36,186 bases of DNA from Hyphomicrobiales bacterium (GCA_013911975.1 JACESF010000044.1:1-36186), one strand, 5' to 3'; positions 24,391-32,954 are shown, numbered from the stretch's first letter. Made by a program: numbers and translations. The notes: a model not told the origin generated them from the sequence alone.

Positions 24391-25317
24391 ATGACCGAAT
24401 CCGCCGAGGGCAAGAGCAATCACGCCCCCCTCACCTTCACCCATCTGGGCGCCGCGGGCTGGTCCATCACGGATGGCAAGACCGTGATCCTCATGGACCC
24501 CTATCTGTCGCGCGTGCGCTTCCAGGGCCGCCGCTTCGGTCCCGCCGACGCCACCACCGTTCCCGGCGACACGCGCCCCCTCATCAAGATGACCGATCCG
24601 CCGCAATACGACACGCAGACCATCGACACCCACGTGCCGAAGGCGGACTACATCCTGGTCACGCACACCCATTTCAACCATTGCATGGACGTGCCCTATA
24701 TCGCCCGGAAGACCGGGGCGAAGATCATCGGCTCGGAGAGCACCATCAACGTGGCGCTGAACGGCGAGGTGCCGGAAGACCAGCTCTATGCGGTGAAGGG
24801 CGGCGAGGATTATGCCTTCCCCGAACTCAGCCTGAAGGTGATCCCGAGCCTGCACTCGGCCCTCTCCTGCAAGCTCTATCGCGACTTCGGGACGGTGCAG
24901 AACATCAACCGCCCCCTGTGCCTCGACGAGTATGTGGAGGGCGGCACGTTCGGCTACCTGCTGCGCTTCGCGGGCCGGGAAATCCTGCTGTTCGGCTCCA
25001 TGAACTATATCGAGCGCGAAGTGGAGGGCCTGCGCCCCGACGCGGCCTTCATCGCCTCCTCCTCGCCCCGCCTGGAGATCCACGCCTATACCGAGCGGCT
25101 GATGCGCGCGCTGGGCAATCCCCGCATCGTGGTCGCGACCCATTGGGACGACCAGGGCCTGCCCTTCGGCGCGGCGCAGGAGCGGGCACTGGCGGGCACC
25201 AAGAGCTTCATCGACGAGGTGAAGGCGGTGGCACCCGATACCCGGGTGGTGGTGCCGCTACACTTCGAGCCCTTCACCTGGGGCGCGGACGACCAGATCC
25301 ACGTGGTCAAGGGCTGA
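24391..25317 (+). CDS. Metallo-beta-lactamase-fold protein with altered metal motif
   Basis: This 308-residue protein has the MBL alpha-beta/beta-alpha fold: TFTHLGAAGWSITDGKTVILMDPYLS at the N-terminus (two pieces of one beta sheet), then DYILVTHTHFNHCMD, SLHSA (H155), ATHWDD (H251) and VVPLHFEPF (H291). The usual HxHxDH motif is present as H92-T-H94-F-N96-H97, so the Asp that normally binds the second metal is Asn. AAGGGA precedes the ATG. It sits 25 nt after a terminator behind the Bug receptor, so it may be transcribed by read-through. Family members hydrolyse lactones, phosphoesters or thioesters; the reaction here is unknown and may need only one metal. Confidence 0.88.
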   Translation: MTESAEGKSNHAPLTFTHLGAAGWSITDGKTVILMDPYLSRVRFQGRRFGPADATTVPGDTRPLIKMTDPPQYDTQTIDTHVPKADYILVTHTHFNHCMDVPYIARKTGAKIIGSESTINVALNGEVPEDQLYAVKGGEDYAFPELSLKVIPSLHSALSCKLYRDFGTVQNINRPLCLDEYVEGGTFGYLLRFAGREILLFGSMNYIEREVEGLRPDAAFIASSSPRLEIHAYTERLMRALGNPRIVVATHWDDQGLPFGAAQERALAGTKSFIDEVKAVAPDTRVVVPLHFEPFTWGADDQIHVVKG

Positions 25318-25323
25318 CCCCAC

Positions 25324-25347
25324 GGCGCCCTCCGCGCGGAGGGCGCC
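25324..25347. terminator. Perfect 10-bp hairpin after the MBL-fold gene
   Basis: GGCGCCCTCC (25324-25333) and GGAGGGCGCC (25338-25347) are exact complements around GCGC, starting 7 nt after the stop codon. The T-run is weak (CTCTTT about 8 nt later), so it is a probable but not classical terminator. Confidence 0.6.
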
Positions 25348-25360
25348 ACCTCAATGCTCT

Positions 25361-25559
25361 TTAGGACGGATCGACATTCGGATGGATGGACGGATTTGAG
25401 CCTCTTGCGACCCGTCATGCCCGGGCTTGTCCCGGGCATCCACGCCGCTTTGTCGAGCGCGCACCCAGCGCAGTTCCGTGGATGGCCGGGACAAGCCCGG
25501 CCATGACGCGGCCTGCTTGGAAAATCCCTCAAGACCGCTTCGATGTCGATCCGACCTAG
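25361..25559. repeat. Nested long inverted repeat of REP/BIME type
   Basis: The inner pair is two 32-bp arms (25413-25444 and 25477-25508) that are complementary except at two positions and read CGTCATGCCCGGGCTTG and onward. The outer pair, CGGATCGACAT (25367-25377) and ATGTCGATCCG (25543-25553), is extended by partly matched bases to about 25361 and 25559. The right end touches the cupin stop codon. Sequences of the GTCATGGCCGGGCTTGTC type are common intergenic repeats in Hyphomicrobiales genomes. It lies between convergent genes and can act as a bidirectional terminator. No target-site duplication is obvious. Confidence 0.75.
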
Positions 25560-25852
25560 CGCTTGAACTCCACCTCGATGAAAGCCATCGGCGCGTCGCC
25601 GTCGTTCTTCACGTCGTGGGTGACGCCCTTGGGGCGGATATAGCTCTGCCCGGCCTTCAGCTCGGTGCGCGTGACCACGCCGTCCACCTCATAGGCCATG
25701 ACGGCGTCGGTCATCATGACCACCACATAATCCAGGCCGTGCTCGTGCCAGCCCGTGGTGGCGCCGGGCTCGAAATCCCAGCGGGTGACGCGGGCCTTCT
25801 CATCTTCGGCGAGCAGGGTCGGGACGGCGGGAATGGTGCAGGCGAAAGGCAT
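25556..25852 (-). CDS. Small cupin-domain protein
   Basis: A single conserved beta-barrel of 98 residues. The first cupin motif has GWHEHGLDYVVVM (H36 and H38) and the second PKGVTHDVKND (H79), so three His that can hold a metal are present. The rest is beta-strand-rich with no extension, as in small standalone cupins. The start is 82 nt after the hydrolase gene on the same strand, so it may be the last gene of the TRAP/acyl-CoA operon. The stop codon lies in the outer arm of the inverted repeat. Function is not predictable; small cupins can be isomerases, dioxygenases or sensors. Confidence 0.85.
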   Translation of the reverse strand: MPFACTIPAVPTLLAEDEKARVTRWDFEPGATTGWHEHGLDYVVVMMTDAVMAYEVDGVVTRTELKAGQSYIRPKGVTHDVKNDGDAPMAFIEVEFKR

Positions 25853-25934
25853 AACGACTCCAGGCGGTTAGAACGGCGGGGCAGGCATCCTCAAGGCATC
25901 ATTCATGCCAGAAGCCGCGCCCCGCCGGAACGCC

Positions 25935-26732
25935 TCAGCCCTCGATTTCCGCCATCCAGCGCGCGAGGTGCTCCGCCTCCGCGCGGGGCTGCGCGAAGGG
26001 CAGGCCATGGCGCATGCGGGGCACCACGCGCAGGCGGCAGTCCGGCACGATCTCCTTCAGCTCCGCGCCGTGCAGCACGGGCACGAAGGGGCTGGAATCC
26101 GGCAGCACCACGCAGACCGGGAACGGCGCCGTGCGCAGGGCCTCGGTGAGGTCCGACATGGCGAGCACGCCGCCGAGGCCGAGCGCCACATGGGGGCGGG
26201 TCGTGGCCTGCTCGGCCTGGAACCAGTCCAGCGCCGCAGGGTCCGCGGCGCCCGGCAGGAAGCGGTTCGCCATCATGCGGCGGCTCCAGCCCTCGGCGCC
26301 GCCGCTGGCGAACTGCTCGGTCCAATAGGCCAGCTCGCCGATGCCCTTGCCCTTGAAGGAGGCATTGGAAATGGAGACCGAGGCGACCCGCTCCGGTCGC
26401 GCCAAAGCGGCGGCGAGCACGATGGTCCCGCCCATGGATTCGCCCATGAGGTGAACCTTGCCCGTCCCGGCCTGGTCGGCCACGTCCCACAGGTCGTCCA
26501 CCATCTCCGCCATGGACCAGACATGGTCTTCCGGCGGCACCACGGAGCGGCCGAAGCCGCGCATGTCGAAGCGCACCATGGGGCGCTGCGCGGCGATGAC
26601 GGGCACCCAGCCCGCCCAGATGTCCATGGACGTGCCGATGCCGTGGTTGAACACCACGGGCAGGGCCTCCTGCGCCCAGGGCGCGCGGATATCGTCGATC
26701 CGAAAATTCAGTCCACGGGCCGTCTCAGGCAT
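25935..26732 (-). CDS. Alpha/beta hydrolase, enol-lactonase/esterase-like
   Basis: This 265-residue protein is of the alpha/beta-hydrolase fold. It has oxyanion segment VVFNHGIGTSMDIW, RFDMRGFGRSV, nucleophile elbow GESMGG (S99), a cap of about 60 residues and a catalytic His in RHGLPF (H242). D212 in VLPDSS is a likely third triad member. The RGFGRS and GESMGG pattern resembles 3-oxoadipate enol-lactonases and related ring-cleavage hydrolases. The start overlaps the end of the synthetase gene by 8 nt, so it is cotranslated with it. In this operon it might hydrolyse a lactone, ester or CoA thioester of the TRAP-imported acid. The specific reaction is inference. Confidence 0.88.
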   Translation of the reverse strand: MPETARGLNFRIDDIRAPWAQEALPVVFNHGIGTSMDIWAGWVPVIAAQRPMVRFDMRGFGRSVVPPEDHVWSMAEMVDDLWDVADQAGTGKVHLMGESMGGTIVLAAALARPERVASVSISNASFKGKGIGELAYWTEQFASGGAEGWSRRMMANRFLPGAADPAALDWFQAEQATTRPHVALGLGGVLAMSDLTEALRTAPFPVCVVLPDSSPFVPVLHGAELKEIVPDCRLRVVPRMRHGLPFAQPRAEAEHLARWMAEIEG

Positions 26733-28245
26733 GTTCGCGCGCCTCCAAATCCACCACGCCGTCCGCGTTTTCCTGGAGCGCGCGGCGCTGGATCTTCTGT
26801 GTTTCGGTACGGGGAATGGCGGAGACGAACTGCACGTAGCGCGGCAGCATGAAGTCCGCGACGCGTCCCTTCAGAAAGCTGCGCACCTCGCCCGCGGCGA
26901 ACGCCCGGCGCGCCACCACAACCGCCTTGATCTCCTCGCCGAAGATGGGGTCCGGCACCGCCACCACCGCCGCGTCGTCGATCTCGGGATGGTTGAGCAG
27001 CGCCGTCTCCAGCTCGAAGGGCGAGATGTTCTCCCCGCCCCGCCGGATGATCTCCTTGATGCGGCCGAGGAAATAGAGATAGCCGTCGGCGTCCATCACG
27101 CCCGCGTCGCCGGTGTGGAACCAGAAATTGCGGGAGGTGTCCCAGGTGGCCTTCTCGTTCGCCCAATAGCCGAGCAGCAGCGTGAAGGGCTCGATGGGCC
27201 GCACCACGATCTCGCCGGGCGTGCCCGCAGGCACCTCCCGATCCGCGCCGTCCACCACGCGCACGTCCACGTCCGGGCGGGCCTTGCCGCAAGAGCCGAA
27301 GCGGTAGTCCGCGTGGCTGTTGCCCGTCACCCAGCCGCCCACCTCGGTCATGCCGTAAAGTTCGTGCGGCTTGATGCCGAAACGCTCCTCCATGGCCCGC
27401 CACACTTCCTGCGGGCAGCCCCCGCCCACGCAGCGTGTGAGGGAATGGTCGAAGTTCGGCTCGGCGCGCCGCGTCATGAGCATGGCGAGCACCGTGCCCA
27501 CATAGGTGAACATGGTGCAGCCGAAGCGCTTGGCGTCCTCGAAGAAATTGCTCACCGAGAATTTCGGCCGCAGAACCAGCGTGCAGCCCACCTCCAGCGC
27601 CGACATCACCGCATACATTTGCGGGTTGGTGTGGAACAGCGGCAGGAACACCATGATGCGGTCGCTCTCCACGATCTGGAGGTAGCGCGTCATCCAGCGC
27701 CCGCTGGCCAGGAACGCCTCGTGGCAGTTCAGCACGCCCTTGGGCAGACCGGTGGTGCCCGAGGTGTAGATGATGCTCATGGGGTCCGAGCCGTGCCCCT
27801 CATAGGGCGCATCGGGCGCCAGGGCGCTGGCGGCGGCGAACAGGTCGTCCTCGCCGTCGAACACGATGAAGGTCCGCCCTTCCAGAACCGGCTCCAGGTC
27901 CGCGCGCTTCGCCTCCAGGATGGCGCGCTCCACCAGCACCGCCTTCGCCTCGCACTGGCGCACCGAGTAGCGCAGCCCCTCCCCCACGAGGCCGGTATTC
28001 AGCGACACCGTCACCGCGCCGATATTGGCGAGGCCGAACCACGCGACGAGGAACGCCGGACGGTTGCCGCACAGCAGCGCGACATGGTCGCCCTTGGCGA
28101 TGCCGTGGCCGCGCAGGAGGGTGGAGGCGCGCAGGGAGAGGTCGCACACCTCCGCCCAGGTCAGGCTCATGTCGTCGGACACGACGGCGGTCGCGTCCGG
28201 ACGCGTCCGCGCCTGGAGGATCAGCTTGTCGGAAAGGGTGGTCAT
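26725..28245 (-). CDS. AMP-dependent acyl-CoA synthetase (CaiC/FadD-like)
   Basis: The 506-residue enzyme activates a carboxylic acid to its CoA thioester with ATP. The motifs are canonical: phosphate loop YTSGTTGLPKG (160-170), ELYGMTEVGGWV, FHTGDAGVMDADGY, GRIKEIIRRGGENISPFELE and, at the C-terminus, PRTETQKIQRRAL with catalytic K484. The pattern is closest to crotonobetaine/carnitine-CoA ligase and other medium acyl ligases. Its ATG overlaps the acyl-CoA dehydrogenase stop by 1 nt and its end overlaps the hydrolase start by 8 nt. This suits an operon in which the TRAP-imported acid is activated and then dehydrogenated. It is not closely related to the synthetase at 3840. Confidence 0.93.
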   Translation of the reverse strand: MTTLSDKLILQARTRPDATAVVSDDMSLTWAEVCDLSLRASTLLRGHGIAKGDHVALLCGNRPAFLVAWFGLANIGAVTVSLNTGLVGEGLRYSVRQCEAKAVLVERAILEAKRADLEPVLEGRTFIVFDGEDDLFAAASALAPDAPYEGHGSDPMSIIYTSGTTGLPKGVLNCHEAFLASGRWMTRYLQIVESDRIMVFLPLFHTNPQMYAVMSALEVGCTLVLRPKFSVSNFFEDAKRFGCTMFTYVGTVLAMLMTRRAEPNFDHSLTRCVGGGCPQEVWRAMEERFGIKPHELYGMTEVGGWVTGNSHADYRFGSCGKARPDVDVRVVDGADREVPAGTPGEIVVRPIEPFTLLLGYWANEKATWDTSRNFWFHTGDAGVMDADGYLYFLGRIKEIIRRGGENISPFELETALLNHPEIDDAAVVAVPDPIFGEEIKAVVVARRAFAAGEVRSFLKGRVADFMLPRYVQFVSAIPRTETQKIQRRALQENADGVVDLEAREHA

Positions 28246-29444
28246 CAGGCGGACTTCTTCAGGCTCTGCGCGCCCGAGGCGGTCGAGAGAAACTTGGCGA
28301 TGGTGTTCTTCAGGATTTCGTTGGACCCGCCGGCGATCTCATAGGCCTTGGCGTCCCGCAGGTAGCGGCCGAACGGGGCGTTCTCCATGATGCCGTAGGC
28401 GCCGCAGATCTGGGCAGCCTGCGTGGCGACAGAGGTCGCGACCACGCACGCCTTCAGCTTCGCCTCGCTGCCCCAGCGGGGGACCTGCTGCTTGGAATCC
28501 AGCGCTTCCGTGGCCCGGTAGATCAGCAGCCGCGCCGCGTCGATCTCCGTCAGCATGTCGGCGAGGTACCATTGGATGCCCTGGAAATCGAGCACCCGCT
28601 GGTCGAACGCGATGCGGTCGCGGGCGAACTGGAGCGCGCCCTCGAAGGCGGCGCGCGCGATGCCGAGGCTGATGGCCCCGGCCAGGGTGCGCGAATGGTT
28701 GAGCACGCTCGCCGCCTGGCGCACGCCCTTGCCTTCCTCGCCGATCAGGTGGTCCGCCGGCAGGCGCACCTCGTCGAGCACCACGTTCATGTGCGGGCCG
28801 TTGCGCAGGCCGAACGTGGCGGAGTTGCGCCCCTCATAGATGGACACGCCCTTGGCGTCGCGCGGCACCGCGAACACGGAGACGCCCTTGTCCGTCTCCG
28901 CCAGGATGATGAACAGTTCCGCCGCCGAGCCGGACGTGATGAAGTGCTTCTCGCCCTTGATCACCCATTCCGCGCCCTCGCGCCGGGCCTTGGTATCCAG
29001 CTTGCGGATGTCGCTGCCGTGGTTCGCCTCGGTGAGGGCGTAGGAGGAAAGCAGCCCCTGGGCGAAGGCGGGCAGGAAGCGCTGCTTCAGGCTCTCCTCG
29101 CCGAACAGGCGGATCATGGTCTGCGCCTGGAAGATGGTGATGAGCGACACGCCCACCGCCGCGCTTCCCACCGCCACCTCCTCGCACACGGCCGCCGCGT
29201 GGGAGTAGGACAGTTCCTGGCCGCCGAACGCCTTGGGGAGAACCACCGTGCTGATGTTCTGCCGGGCGAGATCGCGCATGATCTCCACCGGATAGACATC
29301 CTCGCGGTCGATGCGGTCGCCTTCGGGCGTGATCACCCGGGCCACATAGTCGCGCAGCCGGGAGACATAGGTCTCCTCCACCAGCGCGGGCCAGAGGGCG
29401 CCGGTATCCACCGGCAGCACCTCGCTCGAAACGGCCTCGGTCAT
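28245..29444 (-). CDS. Acyl-CoA dehydrogenase
   Basis: This FAD enzyme introduces a 2,3 double bond into an acyl-CoA and passes electrons to ETF. The 399-residue protein has the three ACAD domains. The FAD-binding signature YALTEANHGSDIRK is at ~135-148, WVIKGEKHFITSG at 160-172, and the C-terminal helical domain ends with YEIAGGSNEILKNTIAKFL. E369 in the YEIAGG segment is the likely catalytic base of the MCAD-type position. It overlaps the TRAP large-permease stop by 4 nt (ATGA) and the synthetase start by 1 nt. In context it acts on the CoA ester made by the neighbouring synthetase. Chain length or branching is unknown. Confidence 0.94.
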   Translation of the reverse strand: MTEAVSSEVLPVDTGALWPALVEETYVSRLRDYVARVITPEGDRIDREDVYPVEIMRDLARQNISTVVLPKAFGGQELSYSHAAAVCEEVAVGSAAVGVSLITIFQAQTMIRLFGEESLKQRFLPAFAQGLLSSYALTEANHGSDIRKLDTKARREGAEWVIKGEKHFITSGSAAELFIILAETDKGVSVFAVPRDAKGVSIYEGRNSATFGLRNGPHMNVVLDEVRLPADHLIGEEGKGVRQAASVLNHSRTLAGAISLGIARAAFEGALQFARDRIAFDQRVLDFQGIQWYLADMLTEIDAARLLIYRATEALDSKQQVPRWGSEAKLKACVVATSVATQAAQICGAYGIMENAPFGRYLRDAKAYEIAGGSNEILKNTIAKFLSTASGAQSLKKSA

Positions 29445-30724
29445 TTGCTGTATTCCATCGTGTGCGGAAGCCAGGTCGCCAGGTCCTGCCAGTAGACGAC
29501 CACGTACATCATGAGGATCATCAGGATCACGTAGGGGATGATGGCCTTGGCCATGTGCTCGAACGGGATCTTGCCGATCTGCGAGACGGTGAAGAGATTG
29601 ATGCCCACCGGCGGGGTGATCTGCGCCACCTCGATGGCCAGAACCACGAAGATGCCGAAGGCGAGCGGATCGATGCCGATGGACATGGCCACCGGATAGA
29701 GGATCGGGATGGTGATCAGCATCATCGACAGGGCTTCGAGGAACATGCCCAGGATGAGATAGAAGACTACCATCACGGTGACGGTGCCGAAGAAGCCGAG
29801 GCCCGAGGAGGCGATCAGCTCGGTGATGGCCTGGGGAACGCGGGTGACGGTGAAGAAGCTCGTCATCAGCGCGCCGAACGCCACCAGCATGAAGATCATG
29901 ACCGAGGCATGGGTGGCGGTGAGGCCGGCCCGGTAGAATTGCCGCCAGCCCAGCGTGCGGGTCAGCAGCCCGACGATCACCGTGTAGGCCACCGCCAGCG
30001 CCGCCACCTCGGTGGCCGTGGCGATGCCCGAATAGATGCCCGCGAAGATCAGGATGGGCAGCAGCAGGATCGGCCCCGCATCCAGGGTCGCGCGGATGAT
30101 CTGGCCCGCGCTCACCTTCTGGGCATTGGGGTCCCTCGGGTTCACGACGATCGTGTACAGCGCCATGAGCACCGCCAGCAGGATGCCCGGAACCACGCCC
30201 GCCACGAACAGCGCGCCGATGGACTGGTCGGTGAGCACGCCATAGAGCAGCAGCGCGATGGACGGCGGGATGAGGATGCCCAGCGTGCCGCCGCCGGCGA
30301 TGAGGCCGCCGGAGCGGGCCAGCGGATAGCCGTTGCGCGTGAGCACCGGGATCGCCACGAGGCCGATGGTGGCGGCGGTGGCGACGCTCGATCCGGAGAT
30401 GGCGGCGAAGATGGCGCAGGCGATGACGGTGGCGACGCCCAGCCCGCCCCGCAGGCCGGAGACCAGCGAGGCCGCGAAGGCGAACAGCCGGTCGGACAGG
30501 CCGGTCTGCTGGAGCAGCGTCCCCGCCAGGATGTAGAGCGGCACCGCCAGCAGCACGAAGCTGTTCAGCGAATTGTAGGCGGTGATGGCGGCGTCCTGGA
30601 GCAGGTCCGAGCCGCCCATCAGGTAGTTGCCGGCGATGGCGCTGACCGCCATGGCGACGAAGACCGGCACGCTGGTGGCGAGCAGGACGAGGAAGAGGCC
30701 GACGATGCCGAAGGTGAGAGCCAT
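29441..30724 (-). CDS. TRAP transporter large permease (DctM type)
   Basis: This membrane subunit of a TRAP transporter couples uptake of an organic acid to an ion gradient. The 427-residue protein has about 12 hydrophobic segments, with the usual GGGTLGILIPPSIALLLYG region (~145-165) and QITPPVGINLFTVSQIG near the C-terminus, both conserved in DctM. The ATG is 1 nt after the stop of the small permease gene and the stop overlaps the dehydrogenase start, which shows tight coupling. It forms one transporter with the DctQ- and DctP-type genes just upstream. Confidence 0.95.
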   Translation of the reverse strand: MALTFGIVGLFLVLLATSVPVFVAMAVSAIAGNYLMGGSDLLQDAAITAYNSLNSFVLLAVPLYILAGTLLQQTGLSDRLFAFAASLVSGLRGGLGVATVIACAIFAAISGSSVATAATIGLVAIPVLTRNGYPLARSGGLIAGGGTLGILIPPSIALLLYGVLTDQSIGALFVAGVVPGILLAVLMALYTIVVNPRDPNAQKVSAGQIIRATLDAGPILLLPILIFAGIYSGIATATEVAALAVAYTVIVGLLTRTLGWRQFYRAGLTATHASVMIFMLVAFGALMTSFFTVTRVPQAITELIASSGLGFFGTVTVMVVFYLILGMFLEALSMMLITIPILYPVAMSIGIDPLAFGIFVVLAIEVAQITPPVGINLFTVSQIGKIPFEHMAKAIIPYVILMILMMYVVVYWQDLATWLPHTMEYSK

Positions 30725-30725
30725 G

Positions 30726-31274
30726 TCAGATCACCTCTCCGGCGCCGGACTTGTCCCGGAACGCCGCCCCGAGCGCGAACACCATGATGAGGTCGCGCAG
30801 CGTGGCCAGGATGAGCAGCACGCCGCCCACGAGCAGCAGGCCCTGCAGCAGCCACATGGGCACATGCAGGATGGTGGAGGTGGTGAAGTTGAGCATCCAG
30901 GAGAAGGACACCAGCAGCCACGCGCCGTAGGTGAAGCCCACCGCGAAGACGAGCGAGACCAGCAGCGCGAACACGTCCAGCGCCTTGCGCACGCCTTCCG
31001 GGCACAGGTCGCGCACGAAGGTCACGCGGAAATGCCCGTCCACGTTCTGGGTGGCGCCGATGCCCAGGAACGCCATGGCGATCATGAGATAGATGCTCAC
31101 CTCGGCCGCCCACAGGGTGGGCAGGCCGAGGGTGCGCAGGATCACGTCATAGGTGACGGTGATGGCGAGCAGCCAAACAACGAGCGTGGAAAGGGCGCCG
31201 CCCACGTCGCCGAGGCGATCGAGGGCCTTCACCACGGCGCTGGGCGCCGTGGTCTGTTCCGTTGTCCCGGTCAT
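30726..31274 (-). CDS. TRAP transporter small permease (DctQ type)
   Basis: The 182-residue protein has four hydrophobic segments, typical of the DctQ subunit that joins DctM to the binding protein. The start MTGTTEQTTAPSAV is followed by LSTLVVWLLAITVTYDVILRTLG (first membrane helix) and WAAEVSIYLMIAMAFLG, both characteristic. I chose the ATG at 31274; upstream sequence in the same frame encodes part of the binding-protein gene in another frame and is not coding. The gene lies 8 nt after the binding-protein stop and 1 nt before DctM. Confidence 0.92.
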   Translation of the reverse strand: MTGTTEQTTAPSAVVKALDRLGDVGGALSTLVVWLLAITVTYDVILRTLGLPTLWAAEVSIYLMIAMAFLGIGATQNVDGHFRVTFVRDLCPEGVRKALDVFALLVSLVFAVGFTYGAWLLVSFSWMLNFTTSTILHVPMWLLQGLLLVGGVLLILATLRDLIMVFALGAAFRDKSGAGEVI

Positions 31275-31282
31275 GGTGGGCC

Positions 31283-32281
31283 TCAGTCCTTCGGCTGGAT
31301 GAGGGCCGCCACGTCGGGGCTGAGCTTGGCGAGGGTGGACTTCAGAAGCGGCGCGGTGGCCTTCTGCCAGGCGGCGAATTCCGGCATGTCCGGCTTCAGG
31401 ATGGTCACTTCGAGGCCGCGGTCGCGATACTGCTTCGTGAGGTCGTCGATCTCGGCCACGATGGCCTTGCGGTTGGAGTGGCTCGCCTCGTCCACCGCCG
31501 CGATCAGGGCCTTGCGCACGTCGGCGGGCAGCTTGTCCACCCACTGCTTGTTGGCGGCCCAGCCCATCATGGTGGTGCCCAGGAACGAGGCCGGCACGAG
31601 CACGTATTTGGAGACCTCGTACATGCGCTGGCTGTCCACGCCCTGGAAGCCCAGGATGGCGGCGTCGACGGTGCCGTACTGCATGGCGGAGTAGACGTCC
31701 GCGAAGGGGATGGTGACGGGCGAGCCGCCGAAGGCGCGCACGGCTTCCGCCTGGCCCTCGGAGAAGACGCGCACCTTCTTGCCCGCGAAGTCGGCGGGGG
31801 TCTTCAGCGGCACCTTGGAGACCACGGCCGGCGGGCCGAGATCGGCGAGGCCGAGCAACACCGCGTTCTTCTCCGCGAACTTCTTCTGGAGCACCGCCAG
31901 CAGGCCGTTCGGCTTGTCCACGAGCGCGTCCAGATCGGCCATGGTGAGGCCGGTGGGCGCGTCCATGATCTTGGTGTCGGGCACCGTGCCGGACCAGCCG
32001 TTCACGGTGATCCAGCCGAACTTCACCTGGCCCAGCGGAATGCCCACGGGCATGTCCTTGTCCTGGGCGAGCTGGCCGCCGGGGAAGTGCTGGAACGTGA
32101 TGGTGCCGGCGGGCGCCTTCTTCAGGGCCTCCTCCAGCGCCGGCACGAACTGGCGCACGCCGATATGGTTCGCCCCGCCCCAGGTGGCGAGGGGAATGAC
32201 GGTCTGCGCCACCGCGGGCTGCACCACGAGGGCCGCCGCCAGGGCGGCGGCGGACAAGCCGATAGACTTGGCGATATTCAT
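31283..32281 (-). CDS. TRAP transporter solute-binding protein (DctP type)
   Basis: The 332-residue periplasmic protein binds the substrate for the TRAP system. A Sec signal MNIAKSIGLSAAALAAALVV ends at AVA near residue 25. The mature part includes FQHFPGGQLAQDKD and, at the family signature, FAGKKVRVFSEGQAEAVRAFG, with an Arg (KVRVF) at the position that usually binds the carboxylate. YSAMQYGTVDAAILGFQGV follows as in DctP proteins. The gene is 46 nt after the MaoC-like gene and 8 nt before DctQ. The dehydrogenase and synthetase genes downstream argue that the ligand is an organic acid used for CoA-based oxidation. Confidence 0.95.
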   Translation of the reverse strand: MNIAKSIGLSAAALAAALVVQPAVAQTVIPLATWGGANHIGVRQFVPALEEALKKAPAGTITFQHFPGGQLAQDKDMPVGIPLGQVKFGWITVNGWSGTVPDTKIMDAPTGLTMADLDALVDKPNGLLAVLQKKFAEKNAVLLGLADLGPPAVVSKVPLKTPADFAGKKVRVFSEGQAEAVRAFGGSPVTIPFADVYSAMQYGTVDAAILGFQGVDSQRMYEVSKYVLVPASFLGTTMMGWAANKQWVDKLPADVRKALIAAVDEASHSNRKAIVAEIDDLTKQYRDRGLEVTILKPDMPEFAAWQKATAPLLKSTLAKLSPDVAALIQPKD

Positions 32282-32327
32282 GTCTTCCTCCCGTTTATTG
32301 TGTTTTCCCGGCGTTCTGTGTGCCGGA

Positions 32328-32810
32328 TCAGTGATCCTTGAACGACTTCACCATGCGCGTGACGGTGTAGGTCAGCGGGATCTCGCCCTTCTGGTTCACC
32401 ACGTTGACGATGGCGGTGACGATGCCGCGCCCGGGCTTGGACGTGGGGCGGGCCGCCGTGCATTCGCACTCCACGTGGATCGTGTCGCCGGCGAAGGTGG
32501 GGCTGTTCACCTTCAGCTCCATGCCGAGGAAAGCGAGGCCGGTGTGCTGCATCACGGACTGCATGAGCAGCCCTTCGGCGAAGGAATAGACCAGCGCGCC
32601 GGGGGCGAGGCGCCCCTTGATGAGGGATTCGTTCTCCAGATAGTCGAGGTTGGTGAACAGCACTTCGAGCATGCCGGTCACGCACACGAAATTCGTGATG
32701 TCGGCATCCGTCACCGTCCGCCCGACGGTGCGGAAGCGGCGGCCCACCGTCCACTCTTCGAACGGAATCCCGAGCCCCACATAAGGCAGATCACTCTTCG
32801 GCGCACCCAT
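32328..32810 (-). CDS. MaoC-like hotdog-fold protein, catalytic motif degenerate
   Basis: This 160-residue protein has the single-hotdog fold of MaoC dehydratases. VGRRFRTVGRTVTDADITNFVCVTGMLEVLFTNLDYLE covers the region where the family has the catalytic D-x4-H (this span is given as one region ending at about residue 60). APGALVYSFAEGLLMQSVMQHTG and FAGDTIHVECECT follow as usual. The D-x4-H is absent: after VTG the sequence reads MLEVLFTN, with no Asp or His. The ATG at 32810 has AAGGA upstream; an in-frame ATG at 32837 has none. The gene leads the TRAP/acyl-CoA operon, so it may bind an acyl-CoA or ester rather than hydrate it. Confidence 0.82.
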   Translation of the reverse strand: MGAPKSDLPYVGLGIPFEEWTVGRRFRTVGRTVTDADITNFVCVTGMLEVLFTNLDYLENESLIKGRLAPGALVYSFAEGLLMQSVMQHTGLAFLGMELKVNSPTFAGDTIHVECECTAARPTSKPGRGIVTAIVNVVNQKGEIPLTYTVTRMVKSFKDH

Positions 32811-32842
32811 ACCGTCGCGTCCTTCCCAATCGATCATTTGTT

Positions 32843-32852
32843 CATGATCATG
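32843..32852. promoter_or_regulatory. Palindrome upstream of the MaoC-TRAP operon, candidate operator
   Basis: CATGATCATG is a perfect 10-bp palindrome in the A/T-richer 144-bp gap between IclR and the MaoC-like gene, surrounded by GATCAT-type elements (32832-32858). It is the natural place for the operon's promoter. No -35/-10 pair is clear. Confidence 0.35.
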
Positions 32853-32954
32853 GATCACTGATACACGGACATGAATAGACAGATCAAGACGCAAAGACGC
32901 GCGCCGGCGGGCACCGAGCGGCACCGCAAGCATTAAATAACTGATTTTGCAGGG

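Noticed and set aside
25361..25559. Classical insertion sequence or transposon
   Set aside because: No transposase frame and no flanking target duplication; size and palindromic structure fit a REP/BIME-type repeat.
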